Positions 49,691 through 58,513 of a stretch of DNA of 62,344 nt are shown piece after piece; position 1 is the first letter of the stretch, and each line of letters begins with the position of its first letter. Source of the stretch: Hyphomicrobiales bacterium (GTDB lineage: Bacteria > Pseudomonadota > Alphaproteobacteria > Rhizobiales > Rhizobiaceae); NCBI GenBank assembly GCA_900465665.1, contig UBJO01000058.1, forward strand, positions 1 through 62,344, in the 5' to 3' direction. The translations under genes and the position numbers were made by a program. A model generated the notes under the pieces. The model was given only the letters and a program-made list of their open reading frames with translations. It was not told the origin of the DNA and ran no database searches.

Positions 49691-51685
49691 ATGTTTTTAT
49701 ATAAGGCTATCGTCTTTCTTCCCCTGATCGGCGCGATCATAGCCGGCCTTTTCGGCCGTGCGATCGGCGCCAAGGCGTCGGAATTCGTCACCACGGGTCT
49801 GATGATCATCGCGGCGGTCTTGTCGTGGTACGTCTTCATCACCGTCGGCATGGGCCATGTCGAAGGCGGCCCGATCAAGGTCGAGGTCCTGCGCTGGATC
49901 CAGTCCGGCGGCATCGACGTCTCCTGGTCGCTGCGCATCGACACGCTGACGTCGGTCATGCTGATCGTCGTCAACTCGGTCTCGACGCTCGTCCATCTCT
50001 ATTCGATCGGGTACATGCACCATGACCCGCATCGCCCGCGCTTCTTCGCCTATCTGTCGCTCTTCACTTTCGCGATGTTGATGCTGATCACGTCGGACAA
50101 CCTTGCCCAGATGTTCTTCGGCTGGGAAGGCGTGGGTCTGGCGTCCTATCTGCTGATCGGCTTCTGGTTCAAGAAGCCGTCGGCGAACGCCGCCGCCATG
50201 AAGGCCTTCATCGTCAACCGCGTTGGCGACTTCGGCTTCATCCTCGGCATCTCGAGCGTTTTCGTCCTCTTCGGCGCCATCAACTTCGACACCATCTTCG
50301 CCAATGCCGCGAGCTTCGCGCATGAAGGCGGCGAGGGCGGCGAAGTGGTCCTGAACCTCTTCGGCATGCACCTCGACAAGGCACACGCGCTGACCGGCGC
50401 CTGCCTGCTGCTGTTCATGGGCGCGATGGGTAAGTCGGCGCAGTTCCTGCTGCACACGTGGCTGCCTGACGCCATGGAAGGCCCGACACCTGTGTCGGCG
50501 CTCATCCACGCCGCGACCATGGTCACCGCCGGCGTCTTCCTCGTCGCCCGCATGTCGCCGCTGTTCGAACTGTCTCCGGATGCACTGACCGTCGTCACCA
50601 TCATCGGTGCGATCACTGCCTTCTTCGCGGCCACCGTCGGCCTCGTGCAGAACGACATCAAGCGCGTCATCGCCTACTCGACCTGCTCGCAGCTCGGCTA
50701 CATGTTCGTCGCTCTCGGTGTCGGCGCCTATGGCGCGGCCATCTTCCACCTGTTCACGCACGCTTTTTTCAAGGCACTGCTCTTCCTTTGCGCCGGCTCG
50801 GTCATCCACGCCGTCGATGGCGAGCAGGACATGAGAAACATGGGTGGCCTGCGTCCGCACATCAAGGTCACGTTCCTGATGATGCTGATCGGCACGCTCG
50901 CCATCACCGGCGTCGGCATTCCGTTCACGCCGTTCGGCTTCGCTGGCTTCTTCTCGAAGGACGTGATCATCGAGGCGACCTATGCATCGCATTCGCCGGT
51001 CGCTGGCTTCGCCTTCGCCATGCTGGTTATCGCGGCTCTGTTCACGAGCTTCTATTCCTGGCGCTTGATGTTCCTCACCTTCTTCAACAAGCCGCGCGCG
51101 TCGCACGAGGTCATGCACCACGTGCACGAATCGCCGCAGGTCATGCTGATCCCGCTCTATCTGCTGGCGATCGGCGCGGTCTTCGCGGGCTGGTTCTTCG
51201 AAGGGCACTTCTACGGCGAGGAATATGCGGAGTTCTGGAAGGGCGCGCTCTTCACCTCGGAGCACAACGAGCTGGTCCACGAGTTTCACCACGTTCCGGC
51301 CCTCGTAGCCCTCAGCCCCTTCATCGCCATGGTGATCGGTTTCGTGACCGCCTGGTACATGTACATCAAGTCGCCATCGACGCCGGCCGTGCTCGCACGT
51401 CAGCATCGGGTGCTCTACCAGTTCCTCTTGAACAAGTGGTACTTCGACGAGCTCTACGACTTCCTCTTCGTCCGTTCGGCAAAGGCCCTTGGCCGCTTCC
51501 TGTGGAAGAAGGGTGACGTCGGCGTCATCGACACCTACGGCCCGAACGGCATTGCCGCCCGCGTCGTCGATGTCACCAACCGCGTCGTGCGCCTGCAGAG
51601 CGGTTACCTCTATCACTACGCGTTCGCCATGCTGATCGGCGTTGCAGCGCTCGTTACCTGGATGATGCTCGGGAGTGCCCTCTGA
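49691..51685 (+). CDS. nuoL: NADH-quinone oxidoreductase subunit L
   Basis: 664 residues, about 16 helices with the long lateral helix near the C-terminus. ND5-type antiporter subunit: FFGWEGVGLASYLLIGFWF (TM5 Glu), MGKSAQFLLHTWLPDAMEGPTPVSALIHAATMVTAGVFL (TM7 Lys and following), and QNDIKRVIAYSTCSQLGYMFVALG. Its TGA overlaps the nuoM ATG (TGATG). Confidence 0.98.
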   Translation: MFLYKAIVFLPLIGAIIAGLFGRAIGAKASEFVTTGLMIIAAVLSWYVFITVGMGHVEGGPIKVEVLRWIQSGGIDVSWSLRIDTLTSVMLIVVNSVSTLVHLYSIGYMHHDPHRPRFFAYLSLFTFAMLMLITSDNLAQMFFGWEGVGLASYLLIGFWFKKPSANAAAMKAFIVNRVGDFGFILGISSVFVLFGAINFDTIFANAASFAHEGGEGGEVVLNLFGMHLDKAHALTGACLLLFMGAMGKSAQFLLHTWLPDAMEGPTPVSALIHAATMVTAGVFLVARMSPLFELSPDALTVVTIIGAITAFFAATVGLVQNDIKRVIAYSTCSQLGYMFVALGVGAYGAAIFHLFTHAFFKALLFLCAGSVIHAVDGEQDMRNMGGLRPHIKVTFLMMLIGTLAITGVGIPFTPFGFAGFFSKDVIIEATYASHSPVAGFAFAMLVIAALFTSFYSWRLMFLTFFNKPRASHEVMHHVHESPQVMLIPLYLLAIGAVFAGWFFEGHFYGEEYAEFWKGALFTSEHNELVHEFHHVPALVALSPFIAMVIGFVTAWYMYIKSPSTPAVLARQHRVLYQFLLNKWYFDELYDFLFVRSAKALGRFLWKKGDVGVIDTYGPNGIAARVVDVTNRVVRLQSGYLYHYAFAMLIGVAALVTWMMLGSAL

Positions 51686-53196
51686 TGACCGATTGGCCTA
51701 TTCTTTCCACGGTCACCTTCCTGCCGTTCGTCGGCGTGGTGCTCCTGCTTTTGATGAATGAGAACGGCCCGAACGGCCGCCGCAACGTCCTCAACATTGC
51801 CCTGTTGACGACCGTCGTGACCTTCATCCTGTCGCTCTTCATCTGGATCGGTTTCGACAATGCGAACCCGGGCTTCCAGATGATCGAGAAGCACGGCTGG
51901 CTCGGCACGGGCATCAGCTACCATCTCGGTGTCGACGGCATCTCCATGCTGTTCGTCATCCTCTCCACCTTCCTCATGCCCTTCTGCGTGCTCGCCAGCT
52001 GGTTTTCGGTGGAGAAGCGCCTGAAGGAATACATGATCGCCTTCCTGATGCTGGAAGTGATGATGGTCGGCGTCTTCGTGTCGCTCGATATCGTTCTCTT
52101 CTACGTGTTCTTCGAAGCCGGCCTGATCCCGATGTTCCTGATCATCGGCGTTTGGGGTGGCAAGGATCGCGTCTACGCCAGCTACAAGTTCTTCCTCTAC
52201 ACGCTGCTCGGCTCCGTGCTGATGCTGCTCGCCATCATGGCCATGTACTGGCAGGCCGGCACGACCGATATCTCGGCGCTGCTCGCCTACAAGTTCCCGC
52301 CGCACATGCAGACCTGGCTATGGCTGGCCTTCTTCGCCTCGTTCGCGGTGAAGATGCCGATGTGGCCGGTCCACACCTGGCTTCCCGACGCCCACGTTCA
52401 GGCGCCGACGGCCGGTTCCGTCATCCTGGCGGGCGTTCTCCTGAAGCTCGGCGGCTACGGCCTCATCCGCTTCTCGCTCGGCATGTTCCCTGTTGCTTCC
52501 GATTTCTTCGCGCCCATGGTCTTCGCCATGTCCGTCATCGCCATCATCTACACCTCGCTGGTGGCGCTGATGCAGGAAGACATCAAGAAGCTGATCGCCT
52601 ACTCATCGGTTGCCCACATGGGCTACGTGACGATGGGTATCTTCGCAGCCAACGCGCAGGGTCTGCAGGGTTCGATCTTCCAGATGCTGTCGCACGGCAT
52701 CGTCTCGGGCGCGCTCTTCCTCTGTGTCGGCGTGGTCTATGACCGCACCCACACCCGCGAGATCGCGGCCTATGGCGGCCTCGTCAACAACATGCCGAAA
52801 TATGCTGTTGCGATGATGGTCTTCACCATGGCGAACGTCGGTCTTCCCGGCACCTCGGGCTTCATCGGCGAATTTCTGACGCTGATCGGTGTCTTCCGGG
52901 TCAACAGCTGGGTTGCGCTCTTTGCCGCCACCGGCGTCATCCTCTCGGCCGCTTACGCGCTCTGGCTCTATCGCCGGGTGATCTTCGGCACGCTGGACAA
53001 GGAAAAGCTCAAGGCTCTCCTCGACCTGTCGCCGCGCGAGCAGCTGATCCTCTACCCGCTGATTGCTCTGACGATCTTCTTCGGCGTCTATCCGGCTCCG
53101 GTCTTCGATGTGACCGCTGCCTCCGTCGACCATCTGATCAACAGCTATTCGGCCGCAGTCCAGGCAGCGCATGACGTCGCGCTGTCGATGAAATGA
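51685..53196 (+). CDS. nuoM: NADH-quinone oxidoreductase subunit M
   Basis: 503 residues, about 14 helices. ND4-type antiporter subunit: VFFEAGLIPMFLIIGVWGG (TM5 Glu), FAVKMPMWPVHTWLPDAHVQAPTAGSVILAGVLLKLGGYGLIRF, and QEDIKKLIAYSSVAHMGYVTMGIF. It starts on the last base of nuoL, so it is translated by coupling. Confidence 0.98.
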   Translation: MTDWPILSTVTFLPFVGVVLLLLMNENGPNGRRNVLNIALLTTVVTFILSLFIWIGFDNANPGFQMIEKHGWLGTGISYHLGVDGISMLFVILSTFLMPFCVLASWFSVEKRLKEYMIAFLMLEVMMVGVFVSLDIVLFYVFFEAGLIPMFLIIGVWGGKDRVYASYKFFLYTLLGSVLMLLAIMAMYWQAGTTDISALLAYKFPPHMQTWLWLAFFASFAVKMPMWPVHTWLPDAHVQAPTAGSVILAGVLLKLGGYGLIRFSLGMFPVASDFFAPMVFAMSVIAIIYTSLVALMQEDIKKLIAYSSVAHMGYVTMGIFAANAQGLQGSIFQMLSHGIVSGALFLCVGVVYDRTHTREIAAYGGLVNNMPKYAVAMMVFTMANVGLPGTSGFIGEFLTLIGVFRVNSWVALFAATGVILSAAYALWLYRRVIFGTLDKEKLKALLDLSPREQLILYPLIALTIFFGVYPAPVFDVTAASVDHLINSYSAAVQAAHDVALSMK

Positions 53197-53214
53197 TGAC
53201 GGGACTTTTGTGAT

Positions 53215-54660
53215 ATGACCTCTGAAACACTACTCGCAAGCCTGCATCTTTCGATACCGGAACTGATCCTCGCGATCGGCTCTCTGGTCCTGCTGATGAT
53301 CGGCGTATTCTCGGGAGAGCGCTCCGGCCGCATGGTCAGCGTTCTCGCGATCATCCTTTTGGCAGTCGCGGCCCTCTGGCTGGTCTTCGCTCCGAGCGAA
53401 GGCCTTGCCTATGGCGGCGTCTTCCTGGCTGATGGCTTCGGCCGCTTCATGAAGGTGACGGCTCTGGTCGGCTCCATCGTGGCGCTGTTCATGTCGCTCG
53501 GCCTTGCCAGGGAAAACCAGATCGACAAGTTCGAGTTCCCGGTTCTGATCGTGCTCTGCACGCTCGGCATCCTGCTGATGATCTCGGCCAACGACCTGAT
53601 CTCGCTCTACCTCGGCCTCGAGCTGCAGTCGCTCGCGATCTACGTCATCGCCGCGATCAACCGCGACAGCGTCAAGTCGACGGAAGCTGGCCTCAAGTAT
53701 TTCGTGCTCGGCGCTCTGTCGTCAGGCATGCTGCTCTACGGCATGTCGCTGGTCTATGGCTTCACCGGCCACACCCACTTCGCCGATATCGCCCAGGCGC
53801 TGACGGTGGATGGCGCGCGCTCGCTCGGCCTGATCTTCGGTCTGGTCTTCATCCTCGCCGGCATCGCATTCAAGATCTCGGCCGTTCCGTTCCACATGTG
53901 GACGCCTGACGTATACGAAGGTGCGCCGACCCCGGTCACGGCCTTCCTGGCAAGCGCGCCTAAGATCGCCGCCATGGCCATGATGACGCGTATCGTCATC
54001 ACCGCCTTCCAGCCCGTCATGGCGGACTGGCAGCAGGTCGTGGTATTCATCTCGATCGCCTCGATGCTGCTCGGTTCTTTCGCCGCGATCGGCCAGAAGA
54101 ACATCAAGCGACTGATGGCCTATTCTTCGATCGGTCACATGGGCTACGCGCTGGTCGGTCTTGCCGCCGGCTCGCAGACGGGCGTTTCGGGCGTCATGCT
54201 CTACATGCTGATCTACATGGTCATGACGCTGGGCTCCTTCGCGATCATCATGTCGATGCGCCGCAAGGATGGCACCGTCGTTGAAAACGTGGCCGATCTC
54301 GCAGGCCTGTCGACCACCAATCCGATGATGGCGACGGTTCTCACCATCCTGATGTTCTCGCTGGCCGGTATTCCGCCGCTGGCTGGCTTCTTCGGGAAGT
54401 ACTTCGTCTTCGTCGCCGCCATCGAAGCCAAGCTCTATGCGCTTGCCATCATCGGCGTCCTCGCATCGGTTGTCGGCGCCTACTACTATCTGCGCGTCAT
54501 CAAGCTGATGTGGTTCGATGAAGCCACCGGCGAATTCGCCCGCGTCTCCGGCTCGCTGCGCCTCGTCTTCGGCGTCTCCGGCCTGTTCGTTCTCGCCTAT
54601 GTGCTCATCGGCGGTCCGATCGGTGGTGCGGCCGAACTCGCAGCCGCGACGCTGTTCTGA
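53215..54660 (+). CDS. nuoN: NADH-quinone oxidoreductase subunit N
   Basis: 481 residues, about 14 helices. ND2-type antiporter subunit: LYLGLELQSLAIYVIAAINR (TM5 Glu), FKISAVPFHMWTPDVYEGAPTPVTAFLASAPKIAAMAMM (TM7 Lys), and QKNIKRLMAYSSIGHMGYALVGLAAG. Final core subunit; its stop overlaps the birA start by one base (TGATG). Confidence 0.98.
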   Translation: MTSETLLASLHLSIPELILAIGSLVLLMIGVFSGERSGRMVSVLAIILLAVAALWLVFAPSEGLAYGGVFLADGFGRFMKVTALVGSIVALFMSLGLARENQIDKFEFPVLIVLCTLGILLMISANDLISLYLGLELQSLAIYVIAAINRDSVKSTEAGLKYFVLGALSSGMLLYGMSLVYGFTGHTHFADIAQALTVDGARSLGLIFGLVFILAGIAFKISAVPFHMWTPDVYEGAPTPVTAFLASAPKIAAMAMMTRIVITAFQPVMADWQQVVVFISIASMLLGSFAAIGQKNIKRLMAYSSIGHMGYALVGLAAGSQTGVSGVMLYMLIYMVMTLGSFAIIMSMRRKDGTVVENVADLAGLSTTNPMMATVLTILMFSLAGIPPLAGFFGKYFVFVAAIEAKLYALAIIGVLASVVGAYYYLRVIKLMWFDEATGEFARVSGSLRLVFGVSGLFVLAYVLIGGPIGGAAELAAATLF

Positions 54661-55424
54661 TGAGCTTCGACCCACGGCGCTTGAAGTCGCTCGACGACTT
54701 CAGGCACGAGGCTCTGTCGGAGACATTGTCCACCAATAGCGAATGCCTTGCCCGGGCCCGGGCAGGGGATGCTGGTCGCCTCTGGGTGACCGCGGAAAGA
54801 CAGACCGGCGGCCGCGGCCGCCGTGGTCGTCCTTGGGTGTCTGAACCCGGCAACCTCTACGCCTCTCTTCTCTTGATCGATCCCGCGCCGATGGAGCGCA
54901 TCTCGTCCCTGCCGCTGGCGATCGCGGTGGCCGTGCACGAGGCGGTGCGGATGGTGCTGCCTCCGAGTGCCGAGCCGCTCGAGGTGAAGTGGCCCAACGA
55001 CATCCTGATCGGCCGCAAGAAGACATGCGGCATCCTCATGGAGGGCGAGGCCCTGGCCGACGGCCGCTACGCCCTTGTCATAGGCATCGGCATCAACGTC
55101 GCCTTCATGCCCGACAATCCGCTCTATCCCGTGACCTGCCTGCGAGAGCAGGGAAGTTCGGCCTCTCCACAGGAACTCTTCGCGCACCTGTTCGCATCCA
55201 TGGCCGATGTGCTATCAGCGTGGGACCGCGGCCGCGGTATTCGCGATATCACCGCCCGTTGGCGCGATGTGGCTTGCGGTATTGGCGAAAAGATAACCGT
55301 GAATCTGCCGGACCGTTCGATTTCCGGCCACTTCAGCGGAATTGATGATAATGGCCTGTTGCTGCTCGATACGGGGGCAGGCAGGATGATGACGATCGCC
55401 GCCGGCGACGTCTTCTTTGGATGA
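54660..55424 (+). CDS. birA: Biotin-[acetyl-CoA-carboxylase] ligase
   Basis: 254 residues. Attaches biotin to carboxylase carrier domains (acetyl-CoA, propionyl-CoA and pyruvate carboxylases). Biotinoyl-AMP loop TGGRGRRGRPW, KWPNDILIGRKKTCGILMEGE with the catalytic lysine, GIGINV, and a C-terminal SH3-like cap (DRSISGHFSGIDDNGLLLLDTGAG). There is no N-terminal helix-turn-helix, so unlike E. coli BirA it cannot repress bio genes. Coupled by TGATG to nuoN and adjacent to rnj. Confidence 0.93.
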   Translation: MSFDPRRLKSLDDFRHEALSETLSTNSECLARARAGDAGRLWVTAERQTGGRGRRGRPWVSEPGNLYASLLLIDPAPMERISSLPLAIAVAVHEAVRMVLPPSAEPLEVKWPNDILIGRKKTCGILMEGEALADGRYALVIGIGINVAFMPDNPLYPVTCLREQGSSASPQELFAHLFASMADVLSAWDRGRGIRDITARWRDVACGIGEKITVNLPDRSISGHFSGIDDNGLLLLDTGAGRMMTIAAGDVFFG

Positions 55425-55441
55425 TTGGAAAAACAAGCAGT

Positions 55442-57112
55442 ATGGCGAAGCAGGACGAACTGGTATTTCTGCCTTTGGGCGGCGTTGGCGAGATCGGTAT
55501 GAATCTCGCCCTTTACGGCTATGGCCCGTCCGCGCATCGCCAGTGGATCATGGTCGACTGCGGCGTGACCTTCCCGGGTCCCGATCTGCCGGGAGTAGAT
55601 CTGGTTCTGCCCGATATTCGCTTCCTCGCCAAGGAACGCAAGAACCTGAAGGCGATCTTCATCACCCACGCGCATGAGGATCACTATGGCGCGCTGGCCG
55701 ATCTGTGGCCGGGCCTCAATGTTCCCGTCTACGCGTCGGGCTTCACGGCGGGGCTGCTGGAAGCCAAGCGCAACTACGAAAAATCGACGATGGTCGAAAT
55801 CCCGATCACGCCCTTCACAGCAGGGACAGTGGTCAATGTCGGCCCCTTCAGCGTCGAAGGCGTGGCCGTCAATCACTCGATCCCCGAGCCGATGTCGCTG
55901 ATGATCCGCACGCCCTTGGGCAACGTCATCCACACCGGTGACTGGAAGATCGACCACGAACCGTCGCTCGGCCCGCTGACCGATGAGGCACGCTTCCGCC
56001 AGCTTGGCGATGAAGGCGTGCTCGCCTTGATGTGCGATTCGACCAATGCGCTCCGCGACGGCGTCTCGCCGTCCGAAAAGGACGTCTCTGAAAGCCTGCG
56101 CAAGATCATCGAGAATGCCGAAGGTCGCGTCGCGATCACCACCTTCTCCTCGAACGTCGGCCGTATCCGCACCGTGGCTGAAGCCGCCGAAGCCGCCGGA
56201 CGCGAAGTCCTGCTGCTCGGCAGCTCGCTGAAGCGGGTCGTCAACGTCTCCCGCGATCTCGGCCTGCTCGATGGCATCAAGCCGTTCATCGCCGAAGAGG
56301 AGTACGGTTATATTCCGCGCGAAAACGTCGTCGTCATCCTCACCGGCAGCCAGGGCGAGCCGCGCGCAGCGCTTGCCAAGCTCTCGCGTGACGAGATGCG
56401 CAACGTGGCGCTTGCGGCCGGCGATACGGTCGTCTTTTCCTCGCGAGCCATCCCGGGCAACGAGAAGGCCATTCAGGACATCAAGAACGGCCTCGTCGAG
56501 CAGGGCGTTCACATCATCACGGATAGTGAGGCGCTCGTTCACGTCTCCGGCCACCCGCGCCGCAACGAACTGCAGAAGATGTACGAACTGACACGGCCGA
56601 CCGTCGTCGTTCCCGTGCACGGCGAAGCCACGCATCTGACCGCCCACAAGGAACTCGCGGAGCAATCCGGCATCTCCACCGTTCCGCGCGTGCGCAACGG
56701 CGATGTCCTCCGCCTGGCGCCCGGTACGGTGGAAGTGATCGACGAAGCCCCGCATGGCCGTATCTTCAAGGACGGCACGCTGATCGGCGATTTCGACGAA
56801 ATGGGTATCGGCGACCGCAAGAAGCTCTCCTATGTCGGGCATGTCGCGCTGAACGTCGTGATCGACGCCCGCTTCGATATCATCGGCGAGCCCGACATGG
56901 TGGCGATCGGCCTGCCTGTGTATGACGATGAAGGCGATGAGTTCGAGGACACGCTCTATGACGCCGCGCTGAGCGCCTTCGAGAGCATTCCGCGCGCGCG
57001 CCGCAAGGATCTGGACCTGCTGCAGGAATCGATGCGTCGGGCGGTTCGCTCGACGGCCAACCAGATCTGGGGCAAGAAGCCGCTGGTCACCGTGTTCGTC
57101 ACCAAGGTCTGA
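55442..57112 (+). CDS. rnj: Ribonuclease J
   Basis: 556 residues from the ATG at 55442 (MAKQDELVFLPLGGVGEIGMN); an ATG at 55421 overlapping the birA stop (ATGA) is equally open. Metallo-beta-lactamase/beta-CASP RNase: THAHEDHYGAL (zinc site), HTGDWKIDHEP, DSTNAL and GSQGEPRAALAKLSRDE, with the C-terminal domain FVTKV ending normally. 5' exonuclease and endonuclease in rRNA maturation and mRNA decay; in alphaproteobacteria it acts alongside RNase E. The upstream genes give it a complex I leader transcript. Confidence 0.93.
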   Translation: MAKQDELVFLPLGGVGEIGMNLALYGYGPSAHRQWIMVDCGVTFPGPDLPGVDLVLPDIRFLAKERKNLKAIFITHAHEDHYGALADLWPGLNVPVYASGFTAGLLEAKRNYEKSTMVEIPITPFTAGTVVNVGPFSVEGVAVNHSIPEPMSLMIRTPLGNVIHTGDWKIDHEPSLGPLTDEARFRQLGDEGVLALMCDSTNALRDGVSPSEKDVSESLRKIIENAEGRVAITTFSSNVGRIRTVAEAAEAAGREVLLLGSSLKRVVNVSRDLGLLDGIKPFIAEEEYGYIPRENVVVILTGSQGEPRAALAKLSRDEMRNVALAAGDTVVFSSRAIPGNEKAIQDIKNGLVEQGVHIITDSEALVHVSGHPRRNELQKMYELTRPTVVVPVHGEATHLTAHKELAEQSGISTVPRVRNGDVLRLAPGTVEVIDEAPHGRIFKDGTLIGDFDEMGIGDRKKLSYVGHVALNVVIDARFDIIGEPDMVAIGLPVYDDEGDEFEDTLYDAALSAFESIPRARRKDLDLLQESMRRAVRSTANQIWGKKPLVTVFVTKV

Positions 57113-57116
57113 CCCT

Positions 57117-57521
57117 ATGCTCGGCCGCGTCAACCATGTCGCCATTGCCGTTCCCGATCTCGCAGCCGCCACGGCCGCATATCGGGACATGCTGGGCGCC
57201 ACGGTATCGGCGGCCGAGGCATTGCCGGAACACGGCGTCACTGTCGTTTTCGTCGAACTGCCGAATACCAAAGTCGAACTGCTTGAGCCGCTCGGCCCGC
57301 AATCTCCGATAGCGGCCTTCCTGGAGAAGAACCCGTCCGGCGGCATGCATCACATCTGTTATGAGGTGGCCGACATCATCGCGGCCCGCGACCAGATGCT
57401 GGCCGCCGGGGCGAGGGTGCTTGGCAACGGCGAGCCGAAGATCGGCGCCCACGGCAAGCCCGTGCTGTTCCTGCATCCAAAGGATTTCTTCGGCACGCTG
57501 ATCGAGCTCGAGCAGGTCTGA
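57117..57521 (+). CDS. mce: Methylmalonyl-CoA epimerase
   Basis: 134 residues, a glyoxalase/VOC fold. NHVAIAVPDLAAATAAYRDMLGA (metal His), KNPSGGMHHICYEVADI (second metal His), GKPVLFLHPKDFFGTLIELEQ (metal Glu). It interconverts (2S)- and (2R)-methylmalonyl-CoA between propionyl-CoA carboxylase and mutase. The start is four bases after the rnj stop, so it is in the same transcript. Propionyl-CoA carboxylase needs BirA-attached biotin, a plausible link to birA two genes upstream (inference). Confidence 0.93.
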   Translation: MLGRVNHVAIAVPDLAAATAAYRDMLGATVSAAEALPEHGVTVVFVELPNTKVELLEPLGPQSPIAAFLEKNPSGGMHHICYEVADIIAARDQMLAAGARVLGNGEPKIGAHGKPVLFLHPKDFFGTLIELEQV

Positions 57522-57580
57522 TCGGCTGCGGCAGAGTGACCCAAACGTCGCCAAGACTGGACAAGCCCCTCAACACCACT

Positions 57581-57608
57581 TTGTATCGTCGCTGTTCCGT
57601 CTTATAAG
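57581..57608 (+). promoter_or_regulatory. Candidate promoter of the DUF1467 gene
   Basis: TTGTAT (57581-57586), 16-base spacer, TATAAG (57603-57608), about 40 bases before the start codon and 60 bases after mce. Confidence 0.4.
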
Positions 57609-57646
57609 GGCGATGGCCCGATGCGGCCGCTTGGGTGGGAGATCTT

Positions 57647-57928
57647 ATGCTGCAGACATTTCTACAGGGCTTTGCCGTCTACTTCATCGTCTGGTGGATG
57701 ACGCTCTTTGCCGTCTTGCCGATCGGCTTGCGGACGCAGGCGGAGGACGACGATATCGTGCCCGGCACCGTGCATAGCGCACCAACGCGTTTTCGGCCGC
57801 TCTTCACCTTCTCGCTGACGACGCTGGTCTCCGCCGTCATCTACACCCTCTGGTATGTCTCTTCGACCTATTTCGGCTGGGGCTTCGACGCCCTCCCGCA
57901 GATCGGTCCATCATTTTCGAATGTTTGA
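57647..57928 (+). CDS. DUF1467 family membrane protein
   Basis: 93 residues from the ATG at 57647 behind GTGGGAG. Two transmembrane helices (FLQGFAVYFIVWWMTLFAVLPIGL; LFTFSLTTLVSAVIYTLWYVSS) joined by QAEDDDIVPGTVHSAPTRFRP: the DUF1467 pattern, an alphaproteobacterial family of unknown function that regularly lies near mce and proS. Confidence 0.9.
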   Translation: MLQTFLQGFAVYFIVWWMTLFAVLPIGLRTQAEDDDIVPGTVHSAPTRFRPLFTFSLTTLVSAVIYTLWYVSSTYFGWGFDALPQIGPSFSNV

Positions 57929-58090
57929 GAGCGCTTAAGGGCGTTTGCTCAGCAATTGAGCAGATGCGAGCGAAGGCGCGTCATACGCGTGTCATCAAGT
58001 TGCGGCATGCAGGTGCCGTAACGGAATGGGCAGCTTACGTTGCGGAAGATGGGCGTTTCGAGCGAGGGACGCGGTGTCAAAAAGCCAAAA

Positions 58091-58118
58091 AAAACAAGGC
58101 TAAAAGCCTTGTTTTAAG
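58091..58118. terminator. Rho-independent terminator
   Basis: AAAACAAGGCT, loop AAA, AGCCTTGTTTT (58091-58115): an 11-bp stem with A tract before and T tract after, so it can act in both directions. 160 bases downstream of DUF1467. Confidence 0.85.
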
Positions 58119-58309
58119 TATCGCGTGATCCTTAACCGTTACCGGGGCTGCGACAAGCGCGCCTAAGATCTGATCCTCCCAAGACTTGACCGCGAAAATG
58201 GTAGGGATTTGAACTCCCTGCCTGTTTTGTGGGCTAAAGCTAGCTCAAAGATTGTGCTTTGTCATCAGATTTTTTTGCATTTTTGCTACACTCGAGTAAA
58301 TTTTTTCTG

Positions 58310-58340
58310 TTGATAAGAGTTTCGCGCAAGTCATTATAAT
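58310..58340 (+). promoter_or_regulatory. Candidate promoter of proS
   Basis: TTGATA (58310-58315), 19-base spacer, TATAAT (58335-58340). The -10 is perfect; the spacer is long. About 175 bases before proS. Confidence 0.4.
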
Positions 58341-58513
58341 TTCGCCGCTTTCTTGGTTTCTTCGGTTTGCGGGCTCCAACTTGCTCTAAGAGAAGCCTGT
58401 GGAAATCCCTCGCGGGTTTCCTTCCTGCCGCGAAGCGGTTATGAACGCTGCCAACATTGTGATTGCCTTCGATTCCGCTATTTGGCGGCGTCTCAACAGC
58501 TCTGGAATTCGCC

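Larger units (their letters stand above)
57929..58513. other. Intergenic region between DUF1467 and proS
   Basis: About 585 bases with no gene I would defend. A terminator hairpin (58091-58115) and a second hairpin GGTAGGGA / TCCCTGCC with loop TTTGAAC (58200-58222) are present; the minus strand of the second resembles a tRNA T arm (GTTCAAATC). From 58230 to 58370 the sequence is clearly AT-richer. A minus-strand open frame (58240-58515) gives a Lys/Arg/Asn-rich 91-residue product with no recognised family. A perfect TATAAT (58335-58340) is the likely proS promoter -10. Confidence 0.45.

Noticed and set aside
49697..51616. Minus-strand open frame of about 640 codons opposite nuoL
   Set aside because: Shadow of nuoL codon bias; Glu/Asp/Arg-rich with no membrane or catalytic features.
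55124..57346. Minus-strand open frame of about 740 codons opposite birA-rnj
   Set aside because: Shadow frame crossing three real, coupled genes.
57925..58128. 67-codon frame after DUF1467
   Set aside because: It starts at a TTG on the DUF1467 stop without a ribosome site and runs into the terminator hairpin.
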